A stretch of 64,000 nt of DNA from Paraburkholderia bonniea (GTDB lineage: Bacteria; Pseudomonadota; Gammaproteobacteria; Burkholderiales; Burkholderiaceae). Position numbers and translations under genes: made by a program. The stretch spans positions 434,001 through 498,000 of the forward strand of contig NZ_QPEQ01000002.1 of NCBI RefSeq assembly GCF_009455625.1, in the 5' to 3' direction. The notes beneath the pieces are model-generated. The model was not told the DNA's origin and ran no database searches. It saw only the letters and a list, made by a program, of their open reading frames with translations. Shown here in pieces: positions 34,238 to 49,200 of the stretch; position 1 is the first letter of the stretch, and each line of letters opens with the position of its first letter.

Positions 34238-37200
34238 TTACCACTTCCATCCAGCACCTGCGTTAAAGCCAACGTCATGACCACTGGATGACACACCCGC
34301 ACCCCACGAGAGACGGCCGCTAGTAGTCAGCGCTTTAAAGTTCACGGCAAGCGCGCCGTAGCCTTTATAACCACCCACGCCAACCCCCAGCGTTTTCTCA
34401 CCCGGTGCCAACTGCGGCAAGTAGGTGCCCGACATCGCCATGGCCATGGCAACACCTGTGTAAGCCCGGCGAGCGACATCGTTGACCTGTCCTTGTACAC
34501 CACGCAATTGCTGAACGTTCACCGCATCGGTAGGCGCTGTGCCACCTGCCACATTGGTGATCTGACGCTCGTGGTTTTCGGACCCCACCGACACCGTGTT
34601 ATCCCGATCAGCGACCGAATCCTGGCCAATCGCTATCGAATTGTTACCGTTGGCGGTTGCGTTCGGGCCCATTGCCATGCTGCTTGCGCCAGGTGCCTGG
34701 GAGTTTGGTCCGATCACCACGCTATTGGTGCCTGTACCCGGGGCGATCATGCCACCGTTGTCGGCCTTATTACCCCCCGTTCCACCGCTGCCACCGCCAC
34801 CACTGGCAGAGTTCTCAACGCGGGTATTCAGATCAACCACTTTGCCGTTAAGCGTGTCGTACTTGCTCTGGAAATCTTCCTTCAACGTGTTCAACTGGCC
34901 ACCGTTCACGGCCTCCAGGCTGCCAGAAGCGATCCGCCCGTCGGCAACGTGATCGAGTACCGTGCCACCGGCACCGCCCAACGTTGCACGTTTCAGGCTG
35001 AGGTCGTCATAGACCACCGCACCCATGGCTTTGCCACTCGGATCAATCAGGCCCACCGCTTTCAGCTGTGCGACCGTAACGGCATCTGAATTAGCCGTGC
35101 CATTTGCTACACCCGAGATCACACGTGGGCCATCCGTGCCAGCCATGTTGACCATCCCCCCACCAACAGCACTCGCCACCAGGATGTTGCCGCTCTTGCT
35201 GTCTTGCGTGACCAGCCCTAACGCACCTGTCTTGATGTCATTGGTGATCTGGGTGATCTGAGTCGAGTTATTCGAAGCACGTTCGTCCAGTTTCGAAATC
35301 GCTGCACCCACTCCATTCACTTTGGCACCATCGACCGTATATACCGGCATGCTGACTGTGCCATCGGCATTAACGGTAGAGCCGCCACCCAACGCGCTGG
35401 CCGTACTGCTTGCGACGTTGTGCAACTGCGCGCCATTGACGGCATCCATGCTTGATGCCGACAGCTCTCCGGCCTTCACATTCGTGATCGTCGTGCCATC
35501 CTTGCCGCTCAGCGTCACCGTGTTCTTCGTCATGCTGTCGTACGACACAAATGCGTTCGTTGCCTTGCCGTCCGACCCCGTCGTCAGGCCGAGATCCTTC
35601 AGTTGCTCCACGTTCACCGCATCCGTGTCGGCGACACCTGCTGCAACGTTCGACAGCGTTACTGCGCCTGCTCTGGCTGAACCACCCAGCGTCACTTTCG
35701 TCTTCGACGTGTCGTCGTACTTCACCGCCACATCCGACAGTGCTGTCAGCGCTGTATTTGCTGCGTCAGCGGTTGCCTGTGCTTTGGAGATGTCACCGGC
35801 ATGCCTGGCGATATCTGTGGTGTTCTGCTTCACGTTCTCGTTCGTGGCGAACAACTGGCTGCCATTCACCGCGTCCGTGCTCGATGACGCCAGTGTTCCG
35901 GCCTTCACATTCGTGATCGTCGTGCCATCCTTGCCGCCCAGCGTCACCGTGTCCTTCGACGTGCTGTCGTATGCCACGAACGCGTTCGTTATCTTCCCGC
36001 TCGTGTCTGTCGTCAGGCCAAGGTCTTTCAACTGGCTCACGTTCACCGCATCCGTGCCCGATACGCCTGCGGCCACGTTCGACAGCATCACTGCGCTTGC
36101 TGAAGCTGAGCCACCCAGCGTTACCTTTGTCTTCGACGTGTCGTTGTACTTCACCGCCACATCCGACAGTGCTGTCAGCGCTTTACCTGCCGCGTCTGCT
36201 GTCGCCTGTGCTTTCGTCACGTTCGTGTTTGTGGCAAACAGCTGGCTGCCATTCACTGCGTCCGTGCTCGATGACGACAGTGTTCCGGCCTTCACATTCG
36301 TGATCGTCGTGCCATCCTTGCCGCCCAGCGTCACCGTGTCCTTCGATGTGCCGTCATATGACACGAACGCGTTCGTTATCTTCCCGCTCGTGTCTGTCGT
36401 CAGTCCAAGGTCCTTCAACTGGCTCACGTTCACCGCATCCGTGCCCGATACGCCTGCGGCCACGTTCGACAGTTTCACTGCCGTTGTCGCGCCTGTTCCG
36501 CCCAGCGTTACCTTCGTCTTCGACGTGTCGTCATAAGCCACGAACGCGTTCGTGACCTTACCGTCCGAACCCATCGTCAGACCCAGCGCCTTCAACTGGC
36601 CCACGTTCACTGCATCGCTGGTGGATACACCATCTGCCACGTTCGACAGCATCACGGCCTTTGTCGCGCCTGTTCCGCCCAGCGTCACCTTTGTCTTCGA
36701 CGTGTCGTCGTACTTCACCGCCACATCCGACAGTGCTGTCAGCGCTGTACCTGCCGCGTCTGCTGTCGCCTGTGCTTTCGTCACGTTCGTGTTTGTGGCA
36801 AACAGCTGGCTGCCATTCACTGCATCCGTGCTCGATGACGACAGTGTTCCAGCCTTCACATTCGTGATCGTCGTGCCATCCTTGCCGCCCAGCGTCACCG
36901 TGTCCTTCGATGTGCCGTCGTATGACACGAACGCGTTCGTTATCTTCCCGCTCGTGTCTGTCGTCAGGCCAAGGTCTTTCAACTGGCTCACGTTCACCGC
37001 ATCCGTGCCCGATACGCCTGCGGCCACGTTCGACAGTTTCACTGCCGTTGTCGCGCCTGTTCCGCCCAGCGTTACCTTCGTCTTCGACGTGTCGTCATAA
37101 GCCACGAACGCGTTCGTGACCTTACCGTCCGAACCCATCGTCAGACCCAGCGCCTTCAACTGGCCCACGTTCACTGCATCGCTGGTGGATACACCATCTG

Positions 37201-40200
37201 CCACGTTCGACAGCATCACGGCCTTTGTCGCGCCTGTTCCGCCCAGCGTCACTTTTGTCTTCGACGTGTCGTCGTACTTCACCGCCACATCCGACAGTGC
37301 TGTCAGCGCTGTACCTGCCGCGTCTGCTGTCGCCTGTGCTTTCGTCACGTTCGTGTTTGTGGCGAACAGCTGGCTGCCATTCACTGCGTCCGTGCTCGAT
37401 GACGACAGTGTTCCAGCCTTCACATTCGTGATCGTCGTGCCATCCTTGCCGCCCAGCGTCACCTTGTCTTTCGATGTGCCGTCGTATGACACGAACGCGT
37501 TCGTTATCTTCCCGCTCGTGTCTGTCGTCAGGCCAAGGTCCTTCAACTGGCTCACGTTCACCGCATCCGTGCCCGATACGCCTGCGGCCACGTTCGACAG
37601 CTTCACTGCCGTTGTCGCGCCTGTTCCGCCCAGCGTTACCTTCGTCTTCGACGTGTCGTCATAAGCCACGAACGCGTTCGTGACCTTACCGTCCGAACCC
37701 ATCGTCAGACCCAGCGCCTTCAACTGGCCCACGTTCACTGCATCGCTGGTGGATACACCATCTGCCACGTTCGACAGCATCACGGCCTTTGTCGCGCCTG
37801 TTCCGCCCAGCGTCACCTTTGTCTTCGACGTGTCGTCGTACTTCACCGCCACATCCGACAGTGCTGTCAGCGCTGTACCTGCCGCGTCTGCTGTCGCCTG
37901 TGCTTTCGTCACGTTCGTGTTTGTGGCAAACAGCTGGCTGCCATTCACCGCGTCTGTGCTCGATGACGACAGTGTTCCAGCCTTCACATTCGTGATCGTC
38001 GTGCCATCCTTGCCGCCCAGCGTCACCGTGTCCTTCGATGTGCCGTCGTATGACACGAACGCGTTCGTTATCTTCCCGCTCGTGTCTGTCGTCAGGCCAA
38101 GGTCTTTCAACTGGCTCACGTTCACCGCATCCGTGCCCGATACGCCTGCGGCCACGTTCGACAGCTTCACTGCTGTTGTCGCGCCTGTTCCGCCCAGCGT
38201 TACCTTCGTCTTCGACGTGTCGTCATAAGCCACGAACGCGTTCGTGACCTTACCGTCCGAACCCATCGTCAGACCCAGCGCCTTCAACTGGCCCACGTTC
38301 ACTGCATCGCTGGTGGATACACCATCTGCCACGTTCGACAGCATCACGGCCTTTGTCGCGCCTGTTCCGCCCAGCGTCACCTTGTCTTTCGATGTGCTGT
38401 CGTATGCCACGAACGCGTTTGTGGCCTTGCCGTCCGAGCCCATCGTCAGACCCAGCGCCTTCAACTGGCCCACGTTCACTGCATCGCTGGTGGATACACC
38501 ATCTGCCACGTTCGACAGCATCACGGCCTTTGTCGCGCCTGTTCCGCCCAGCGTCACCTTGTCTTTCGATGTGCTGTCGTATGCCACGAACGCGTTTGTG
38601 GCCTTGCCGTCCGAGCCCATCGTCAGACCCAGCGCCTTCAACTGGCCCACGTTCACTGCATCGCTGGTGGATACACCATCTGCCACGTTCGACAGCATCA
38701 CGGCCTTTGTCGCGCCTGTTCCGCCCAGCGTCACCTTTGTCTTCGACGTGTCGTCGTACTTCACCGCCACATCCGACAGTGCTGTCAGCGCTGTACCTGC
38801 CGCGTCTGCTGCTGCCTGTGCTTTCGTCACGTTCGTGTTTGTGGCGAACAGCTGGCTGCCATTCACTGCGTCCGTGCTCGATGACGACAGTGTTCCAGCC
38901 TTCACATTCGTGATCGTCGTGCCATCCTTGCCGCCCAGCGTCACCTTGTCCTTCGATGTGCCGTCGTATGACACGAACGCGTTCGTTATCTTCCCGCTCG
39001 TGTCTGTCGTCAGGCCAAGGTCTTTCAACTGGCTCACGTTCACCGCATCCGTGCCCGATACGCCTGCGGCCACGTTCGACAGCTTCACTGCTGTTGTCGC
39101 GCCTGTTCCGCCCAGCGTTACCTTTGTCTTCGACGTGTCGTCGTACTTCACCGTCACGCCTGACAGCGTTGTCGTCGCCAGGGCCGCTGCGTCTGCTGCC
39201 GCCTGTGCTTTCGTCACGTTCGTGTTTGTGGCAAACAGCTGGCTGCCATTCACTGCGTCCGTGCTCGATGACGACAGTGTTCCAGCCTTCACATTCGTGA
39301 TCGTCGTGCCATCCTTGCCGCCCAGCGTCACCGTGTCCTTCGATGTGCCGTCGTATGACACGAACGCGTTCGTTATCTTCCCGCTCGTGTCTGTCGTCAG
39401 GCCAAGGTCTTTCAACTGGCTCACGTTCACCGCATCCGTGCCCGATACGCCTGCGGCCACGTTCGACAGCTTCACTGCTGTTGTCGCGCCTGTTCCGCCC
39501 AGCGTTACCTTCGTCTTCGACGTGTCGTCATAAGCCACGAACGCGTTCGTGACCTTACCGTCCGAACCCATCGTCAGACCCAGCGCCTTCAACTGGCCCA
39601 CGTTCACTGCATCGCTGGTGGATACACCATCTGCCACGTTCGACAGCATCACGGCCTTTGTCGCGCCTGTTCCGCCCAGCGTCACCTTGTCTTTCGATGT
39701 GCTGTCGTATGCCACGAACGCGTTTGTGGCCTTGCCGTCCGAGCCCATCGTCAGACCCAGCGCCTTCAACTGGCCCACGTTCACTGCATCGCTGGTGGAT
39801 ACACCATCTGCCACGTTCGACAGCATCACGGCCTTTGTCGCGCCTGTTCCGCCCAGCGTCACCTTTGTCTTCGACGTGTCGTCGTACTTCACCGCCACAT
39901 CCGACAGTGCTGTCAGCGCTGTACCTGCCGCGTCTGCTGCTGCCTGTGCTTTCGTCACGTTCGTGTTTGTGGCGAACAGCTGGCTGCCATTCACTGCGTC
40001 CGTGCTCGATGACGACAGTGTTCCAGCCTTCACATTCGTGATCGTCGTGCCATCCTTGCCGCCCAGCGTCACCTTGTCCTTCGATGTGCCGTCGTATGAC
40101 ACGAACGCGTTCGTTATCTTCCCGCTCGTGTCTGTCGTCAGGCCAAGGTCTTTCAACTGGCTCACGTTCACCGCATCCGTGCCCGATACGCCTGCGGCCA

Positions 40201-43200
40201 CGTTCGACAGCTTCACTGCTGTTGTCGCGCCTGTTCCGCCCAGCGTTACCTTTGTCTTCGACGTGTCGTCGTACTTCACCGTCACGCCTGACAGCGTTGT
40301 CGTCGCCAGGGCCGCTGCGTCTGCTGCCGCCTGTGCTTTCGTCACGTTCGTGTTTGTGGCGAACAGCTGGCTGCCATTCACTGCATCCGTGCTCGATGAC
40401 GACAGTGTTCCAGCCTTCACATTCGTGATCGTCGTGCCATCCTTGCCGCCCAGCGTTACCGTGTCCTTCGATGTGCCGTCGTATGACACGAACGCGTTTG
40501 TTATCTTCCCGCTCGTGTCTGTCGTCAGGCCAAGGTCTTTCAACTGGCTCACGTTCACCGCATCCGTGCCCGATACGCCTGCGGCCACGTTCGACAGCTT
40601 CACTGCCGTTGTCGCGCCTGTTCCGCCCAGTGTCACCTTTGTCTTCGACGTGTCGTCGTACTTCACCGTCACGCCTGACAGCGTTGTCGTCGCCAGGGCC
40701 GCTGCGTCTGCTGCTGCCTGTGCTTTCGTCACGTTCGTGTTTGTGGCAAACAGCTGGCTGCCATTCACTGCATCCGTGCTCGATGACGACAGTGTTCCGG
40801 CCTTCACATTCGTGATCGTCGTGCCATCCTTGCCGCCCAGCGTTACCGTGTCCTTCGATGTGCCGTCGTATGACACGAACGCGTTCGTTATCTTCCCGCT
40901 CGTGTCTGTCGTCAGGCCAAGGTCTTTCAACTGGCTCACGTTCACCGCATCCGTGCCCGATACGCCTGCTGCTACGTTCGACAGCTTCACTGCTGTTGTC
41001 GCGCCTGTTCCGCCCAGCGTTACCTTCGTCTTCGACGTGTCGTCATAAGCCACGAACGCGTTCGTGACCTTACCGTCCGAACCCATCGTCAGACCCAGCG
41101 CCTTCAACTGGCCCACGTTCACTGCATCGCTGGTGGATACACCATCTGCCACGTTCGACAGCATCACGGCCTTTGTCGCGCCTGTTCCGCCCAGCGTCAC
41201 CTTGTCTTTCGATGTGCTGTCGTATGCCACGAACGCGTTTGTGGCCTTGCCGTCCGAGCCCATCGTCAGACCCAGCGCCTTCAACTGGCCCACGTTCACT
41301 GCATCGCTGGTGGATACACCATCTGCCACGTTCGACAGCATCACGGCCTTTGTCGCGCCTGTTCCGCCCAGCGTCACCTTTGTCTTCGACGTGTCGTCGT
41401 ACTTCACCGCCACATCCGACAGTGCTGTCAGCGCTGTACCTGCCGCGTCTGCTGCTGCCTGTGCTTTCGTCACGTTCGTGTTTGTGGCGAACAGCTGGCT
41501 GCCATTCACTGCGTCCGTGCTCGATGACGACAGTGTTCCAGCCTTCACATTCGTGATCGTCGTGCCATCCTTGCCGCCCAGCGTCACCTTGTCCTTCGAT
41601 GTGCCGTCGTATGACACGAACGCGTTCGTTATCTTCCCGCTCGTGTCTGTCGTCAGGCCAAGGTCTTTCAACTGGCTCACGTTCACCGCATCCGTGCCCG
41701 ATACGCCTGCTGCTACGTTCGACAGCTTCACTGCCGTTGTCGCGCCTGTTCCGCCCAGCGTTACCTTTGTCTTCGACGTGTCGTCGTACTTCACCGTCAC
41801 GCCTGACAGCGTTGTCGTCGCCAGGGCCGCTGCGTCTGCTGCTGCCTGTGCTTTCGTCACGTTCGTGTTTGTGGCAAACAACTGGCTGCCATTCACTGCG
41901 TCCGTGCTCGATGACGACAGTGTTCCGGCCTTCACATTCGTGATCGTCGTGCCATCCTTGCCGCCCAGCGTCACCGTGTCCTTCGATGTGCCGTCGTATG
42001 ACACGAACGCGTTCGTTATCTTCCCGCTCGTGTCTGTCGTCAGGCCAAGGTCTTTCAACTGGCTCACGTTCACCGCATCCGTGCCCGATACGCCTGCTGC
42101 TACGTTCGACAGCTTCACTGCTGTTGTCGCGCCTGTTCCGCCCAGCGTTACCTTCGTCTTCGACGTGTCGTCATAAGCCACGAACGCGTTCGTGACCTTA
42201 CCGTCCGAACCCATCGTCAGACCCAGCGCCTTCAACTGGCCCACGTTCACTGCATCGCTGGTGGATACACCATCTGCCACGTTCGACAGCATCACGGCCT
42301 TTGTCGCGCCTGTTCCGCCCAGCGTCACTTTTGTCTTCGACGTGCTGTCATAAGCCACAAACGCGTTCGTTACCTTGCCATCCGTGTCCGTCGCCAAACC
42401 AAGGGCCTTCAACTGACTCAGGTTCACCGCATCATGGTCATCTGTACCGTCCGCCAGGTTTGCAATCTGGCGGAACACTGCCGTGGTCGTCACCTTGCCC
42501 TTGTCGTCCTTCACCTCGGCTCGGCCTACTGATACCGTGTTGGCCCGGTCCGCGACTGCACCGGATCCCAGAGCCGTGGCATTAGCAGCCGTTACCGTTG
42601 CCCCCGAACCCACGGCCGTAGCCCTCATCGCAGTTTTCTTTAGCGCGACAGTGCCTGCCAAGGCTCCGCTGCCCAAGGCCATCGAACCGCTACCGTAAGC
42701 CTGGCTAGACGAGCCTATAGCTATCCCGTAATCGCTCAACCCATGGCCCGGTGCATCCGCCGCATCCGCCACTGCGTTCGCGCCTAGCGCAATGTCACGC
42801 GTACCAGTTGCGCTTGCTCCCGCATCGGCAACACTGTTGTTAACCTTGATGTATTTAAACGCGGCATCCAGTTGCCCCTTGTTCACCGCATCGGTGCTAG
42901 ATGTACCTGCTGCCACGTTCGACAGCGTCACGACCGTTGTCGCGCCTACTCCGCCCAGCGTCACCTTGTCCTTCGACGCACCGTCATAAGCCACGAACGC
43001 GTTCGTGGCCTTGCCACTCGTGTCCACCGTCAGGCCAAGGGCCCTCAACTGACCCAAGTTCACCGCATCGGTGTCCGCTGTACCCGCCGCTACGTTAATC
43101 AGTTTCCGCTGATAGGAGGACGAGCCAAACGACACCGCATCATCACGATCCGCCACTGATGAAGAACCCACCGCAACCGAGTACTTGCCGCTCGATTTAG

Positions 43201-46200
43201 CGTTGTGACCCAATGCAAGGCTCTCCAGACCACTAGCAGTCGTGCTGTCACCCAGCGCGATCGCATTCGAACCCGGTGCTGTCGCTCCTGCACCCGTCGA
43301 ATTCACCACCACATATTTATTCGCCGTATCGGCCGCTGCCTTCGCTTTCGTGGCGATATCGCTCACAGTAAACAACTGGCTGCCATTCACCGCGTCTGTG
43401 CTCGATGACGACAGTGTTCCGGCCTTCACATTCGTGATCGTCGTGCCATCCTTGCCGCCCAGCGTCACCGTGTCCTTCGATGTGCCGTCGTATGACACGA
43501 ACGCGTTTGTTATCTTCCCGCTCGTGTCTGTCGTCAGGCCAAGGTCCTTCAACTGGCTCACGTTCACCGCATCCGTGCCCGATACGCCTGCGGCCACGTT
43601 CGACAGCTTCACTGCCGTTGTCGCGCCTGTTCCGCCCAGTGTCACCTTTGTCTTCGACGTGTCGTCGTACTTCACCGTCACGCCTGACAGCGTTGTCGTC
43701 GCCAGGGCCGCTGCGTCTGCTGCTGCCTGTGCTTTCGTCACGTTCGTGTTTGTGGCAAACAGCTGGCTGCCATTCACTGCATCCGTGCTCGATGACGACA
43801 GTGTTCCAGCCTTCACATTCGTGATCGTCGTGCCATCCTTGCCGCCCAGCGTCACCGTGTCCTTCGATGTGCCGTCGTATGACACGAACGCGTTCGTTAT
43901 CTTCCCGCTCGTGTCTGTCGTCAGGCCAAGGTCCTTCAACTGGCTCACGTTCACCGCATCCGTGCCCGATACGCCTGCGGCCACGTTCGACAGCTTCACT
44001 GCTGTTGTCGCGCCTGTTCCGCCCAGCGTTACCTTTGTCTTCGACGTGTCGTCGTACTTCACCGTCACGCCTGACAGCGTTGTCGTCGCCAGGGCCGCTG
44101 CGTCTGCTGCTGCCTGTGCTTTCGTCACGTTCGTGTTTGTGGCGAACAGCTGGCTGCCATTCACTGCATCCGTGCTCGATGACGACAGTGTTCCAGCCTT
44201 CACATTCGTGATCGTCGTGCCATCCTTGCCGCCCAGCGTCACCGTGTCCTTCGATGTGCCGTCGTATGACACGAACGCGTTCGTTATCTTCCCGCTCGTG
44301 TCTGTCGTCAGGCCAAGGTCCTTCAACTGGCTCACGTTCACCGCATCCGTGCCCGATACGCCTGCGGCCACGTTCGACAGCTTCACTGCTGTTGTCGCGC
44401 CTGTTCCGCCCAGCGTTACCTTTGTCTTCGACGTGTCGTCGTACTTCACCGTCACGCCTGACAGCGTTGTCGTCGCCAGGGCCGCTGCGTCTGCTGCTGC
44501 CTGTGCTTTCGTCACGTTCGTGTTTGTGGCGAACAGCTGGCTGCCATTCACTGCATCCGTGCTCGATGACGACAGTGTTCCAGCCTTCACATTCGTGATC
44601 GTCGTGCCATCCTTGCCGCCCAGCGTCACCGTGTCCTTCGATGTGCCGTCGTATGACACGAACGCGTTCGTTATCTTCCCGCTCGTGTCTGTCGTCAGGC
44701 CAAGGTCCTTCAACTGGCTCACGTTCACCGCATCCGTGCCCGATACGCCTGCGGCCACGTTCGACAGCTTCACTGCTGTTGTCGCGCCTGTTCCGCCCAG
44801 CGTTACCTTTGTCTTCGACGTGTCGTCGTACTTCACCGCCACATCCGACAGTGATGTCAGCGCTGTACCTGCCGCGTCTGCTGTCGCCTGTGCTTTCGTC
44901 ACGTTCGTGTTTGTGGCAAACAGCTGGCTGCCATTCACTGCATCCGTGCTCGATGACGACAGTGTTCCAGCCTTCACATTCGTGATCGTCGTGCCATCCT
45001 TGCCGCCCAGCGTCACCTTGTCCTTCGATGTGCTGTCGTACGACACGAACGCGTTCGTTATCTTCCCGCTCGTGTCTGTCGTCAGGCCAAGGTCCTTCAA
45101 CTGGCTCACGTTCACCGCATCCGTGCCCGATACGCCTGCGGCCACGTTCGACAGCTTCACTGCTGTTGTCGCGCCTGCTCCGCCCAGCGTTACCTTGTCT
45201 TTCGATGTGCTGTCGTATGCCACGAACGCGTTTGTTGCCTTCCCGCTTGTATCCGTCGTCAGGCCATAGGCCTTCAACTGACCCAGGTTCACCGCGTCGG
45301 TGTCCGCTGTACCCGCCGCTACGTTAATCAGTTGGCGCTTAAAACTTGACGAGCCAAACGACACCGCGCTATCACGATCCGCTACCGCAGACGAACCCAC
45401 CGCAACCGAGTACTTGCCGCTCGATTTAGCGCCGTGACCAAATGCAATGCCCTCCAGACCACTAACTGTCGCGTTATTACCAAATGCATTTGCGCCTGTT
45501 GCGCCAGCAAAACTCAAACGACCCACCGCATTCGAATTATTTCCTATTACCTTTGCCTCAGCACCCAATGCCGTCCCAAAGTCTGCGCTGACAGTCGCTT
45601 TCCCACCAAGAGCCGTGTTGTATCCAGAGCCACCGGAAAGCGTTTCAGTAAATGCTTCCGCCCCGATCGAAGTGTTGTAGCCACCAGAGTACGCACCACC
45701 TTTTGCCGATGCGGCATCACCAAGCGCGAGGTTCTTTCCATAAGTCGACACAGCATTCGTACCAATTGCGATGCCACCACCATCGCTGCCGGGACCATTA
45801 GAGATCGCACCCGATCCGATTGCAATAGCATTGGTAGAAGAAGCCGTTGCCCCTGCACCCGTCGAATTCACCACCACATATTTATTCGCCGTATCGGCCG
45901 CCGCCTTCGCTTTCGTGGCGATATCGCTCACAGTAAACAACTGGCTGCCATTCACCGCGTCCATGCTCGATGACGACAGTGTTCCAGCCTTCACATTCGT
46001 GATCGTCGTGCCATCCTTGCCGCCCAGCGTCACCTTGTCCTTCGATGTGCCGTCGTATGACACGAACGCGTTCGTTATCTTCCCGCTCGTGTCTGTCGTC
46101 AGGCCAAGGTCTTTCAACTGGCTCACGTTCACCGCATCCGTGCCCGATACGCCTGCGGCCACGTTCGACAGCGTCACTGCCGTTGTCGCGCCTGTTCCGC

Positions 46201-49200
46201 CCAGCGTTACCTTTGTCTTCGACGTGTCGTCGTACTTCACCGCCACATCCGACAGTGCTGTCAGCGCTGTACCTGCCGCGTCTGCTGTCGCCTGTGCTTT
46301 CGTCACGTTCGTGTTTGTGGCGAACAGCTGGCTGCCATTCACTGCATCCGTGCTCGATGACGACAGTGTTCCAGCCTTCACATTCGTGATCGTCGTGCCA
46401 TCCTTGCCGCCCAGCGTTACCTTGTCCTTCGATGTGCCGTCGTATGACACGAACGCGTTCGTGGCCTTGCCGCTCGTGTCCGTCGTCAGGCCCAGTGCCT
46501 TCAACTGACCCAGGTTCACCGCATCATGGTCCTCTTTACCGTCCGCCATATTCACAATCTGGCGGAACAATGCCTTGGTCGTCACCTTGCCTGTAGCGTC
46601 CTTCACCTCGGCTCGACCTACTGATACTGTGTCGGCCCGGTTTGCAATCGTATCGGCTCCCAGCGCAGTGGAACCATTTGCTGTTACCGTTGCACTAGCA
46701 CCCAATGCCGTTCCACTTCCTGCCTTGACGTACGCTTTCCCACCAATAGCCGTATTGAATCCCCAGTCATATCCAGTACCCTTTTCAGCGAATGCCTCCG
46801 CCCCAATCGCCGTGTTATAGCCAGTGCCGTACGCTCCACCTTTTGCCGCTGCGCCATCACCAAGCGCGAGGTTTTTTCCATAATTCGCCACGGCATTCGT
46901 ACCAATTGCAATGCCGCCATCACCACCGCCAGTGGCGAGAGCAGCGTTCGCGCCCGATCCGATTGCAATGGCGTTAGCACCCTCCGCTTTCGCCCCTGGA
47001 CCCGTCGTCGTACCCAGCACCACATATTTATTCGCCGTATCGGCCGCTGCCTTCGCTTTCGTGGCGATATCGCTCACAGTAAACAGCTGGCTGCCATTCA
47101 CTGCGTCCGTGCTCGATGACGACAGTGTTCCAGCCTTCACATTCGTGATCGTCGTGCCATCCTTGCCGCCCAGCGTCACCGTGTCCTTCGATGTGCCGTC
47201 GTATGACACGAACGCGTTCGTTATCTTCCCGCTCGTGTCTGTCGTCAGGCCAAGGTCTTTCAACTGGCTCACGTTCACCGCATCCGTGCCCGATACGCCT
47301 GCGGCCACGTTCGACAGCTTCACTGCTGTTGTCGCGCCTGTTCCGCCCAGCGTTACCTTTGTCTTCGACGTGTCGTTGTACTTCACCGCCACATCCGACA
47401 GTGCTGTCAGCGCTGTACCTGCCGCGTCTGCTGCTGCCTGTGCTTTCGTCACGTTCGTGTTTGTGGCAAACAGCTGGCTGCCATTCACTGCGTCCGTGCT
47501 CGATGACGACAGTGTTCCAGCCTTCACATTCGTGATCGTCGTGCCATCCTTGCCGCCCAGCGTTACCTTGTCCTTCGATGTGCCGTCGTATGACACGAAC
47601 GCGTTCGTTATCTTCCCGCTCGTGTCTGTCGTCAGGCCAAGATCCTTCAACTGGCTCACGTTCACCGCATCCGTGCCCGATACGCCTGCGGCCACGTTCG
47701 ACAGCGTCACTGCTGTTGTCGCGCCTGTTCCGCCCAGCGTTACCTTCGTCTTCGACGTGTCGTCATAAGCCACGAACGCGTTCGTGACCTTACCGTCCGA
47801 ACCCATCGTCAGACCCAGCGCCTTCAACTGGCCCACGTTCACTGCATCGCTGGTGGATACACCATCTGCCACGTTCGACAGCATCACGGCCTTTGTCGCG
47901 CCTGTTCCGCCCAGCGTCACTTTTGTCTTCGACGTGCTGTCATAAGCCACAAACGCGTTCGTTACCTTGCCATCCGTGTCCGTCGCCAAACCAAGGGCCT
48001 TCAACTGACTCAGGTTCACCGCATCATGGTCATCTGTACCGTCCGCCAGGTTTGCAATCTGGCGGAACACTGCCGTGGTCGTCACCTTGCCCTTGTCGTC
48101 CTTCACCTCGGCTCGGCCTACTGATACCGTGTTGGCCCGGTCCGCGACTGCACCGGATCCCAGAGCCGTGGCATTAGCAGCCGTTACCGTTGCCCCCGAA
48201 CCCACGGCCGTAGCCCTCATCGCAGTTTTCTTTAGCGCGACAGTGCCTGCCAAGGCTCCGCTGCCCAAGGCCATCGAACCTCTACCGTAAGCCTGGCTAG
48301 ACGAGCCTAAAGCCACTCCGTAATCGCTCGACCCACGGCCCGGTGCATCAGTCGTATCCGCCACTGCGTTCGCGCCTAGCGCAATGTCACGCGTACCAGT
48401 TGCGCTTGCTTCCGCATCGGTAACACCGTAGTTAACCTTGATGTATTTAAACGCGGCATCCAGTTGCCCCTTGTTCACCGCATCGGTGCTAGATGTACCT
48501 GCTGCCACGTTCGACAGCGTCACGACCGTTGTCGCGCCTACTCCGCCCAGCGTCACCTTGTCCTTCGACGTGCCGTCATAAGCCACGAACGCGTTCGTGG
48601 CTTTGCCACTCGTGTCCACCGTCAGGCCAAGGGCCCTCAACTGACCCAAGTTCACCGCATCGGTGTCCGCTGTACCCGCCGCTACGTTAATCAGTTTTCG
48701 CTGATAGGCGGACGAACCAAACGACACCACGTCATCACGGTCCGCTACCGCAGACGAACCCACTGCCAGCGAGTATTTGCCACTGGCGGTGGCACCATGA
48801 CCCAATGCAAGGCTCTCCAGACCCGTAGCTGTCGAGCTGTCGCCCAGCGCTACCGAACTGTTCCCACCCGCTGTAGCAAGATGCCCCAATGCGCTCGCCT
48901 TGGCACCCGTCGCGCTCGCCGCATTACCAAAGGCATTGGCACCTGTCCCGCCAGCAAAACTCACCGCACCCACTGCGTTCGAATTATTTCCACTTGCTGT
49001 AGCAAGATGCCCCAATGCGGTCGCTGAAGCACCCGTCGCGTTCGCGGCATTACCAAAGGCATTCGAGCCCATCGAACTAGCAACACTCAAGTTGCCAAAC
49101 GCATTCGAATTATCACCATTCGCAGTCGCAGACTGACCTATCGCTATCGCATCCGTACCCGATGCTGTCGCTCCTGCGCCCGTCGAATTCACCACCACAT

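Noticed and set aside
35322..47768. Long open frames on the plus strand across the adhesin gene (up to 675 codons, e.g. 43242-45269)
   Set aside because: They are antisense to the adhesin and repeat with the same 387-bp period. They result from its codon composition, with no ribosome-binding sites or family motifs.
36246..47830. Regular repeats as a possible CRISPR array
   Set aside because: The units are 387 and 177 bp, fully coding and in frame with the adhesin; there are no short repeats with unique spacers and no cas genes.
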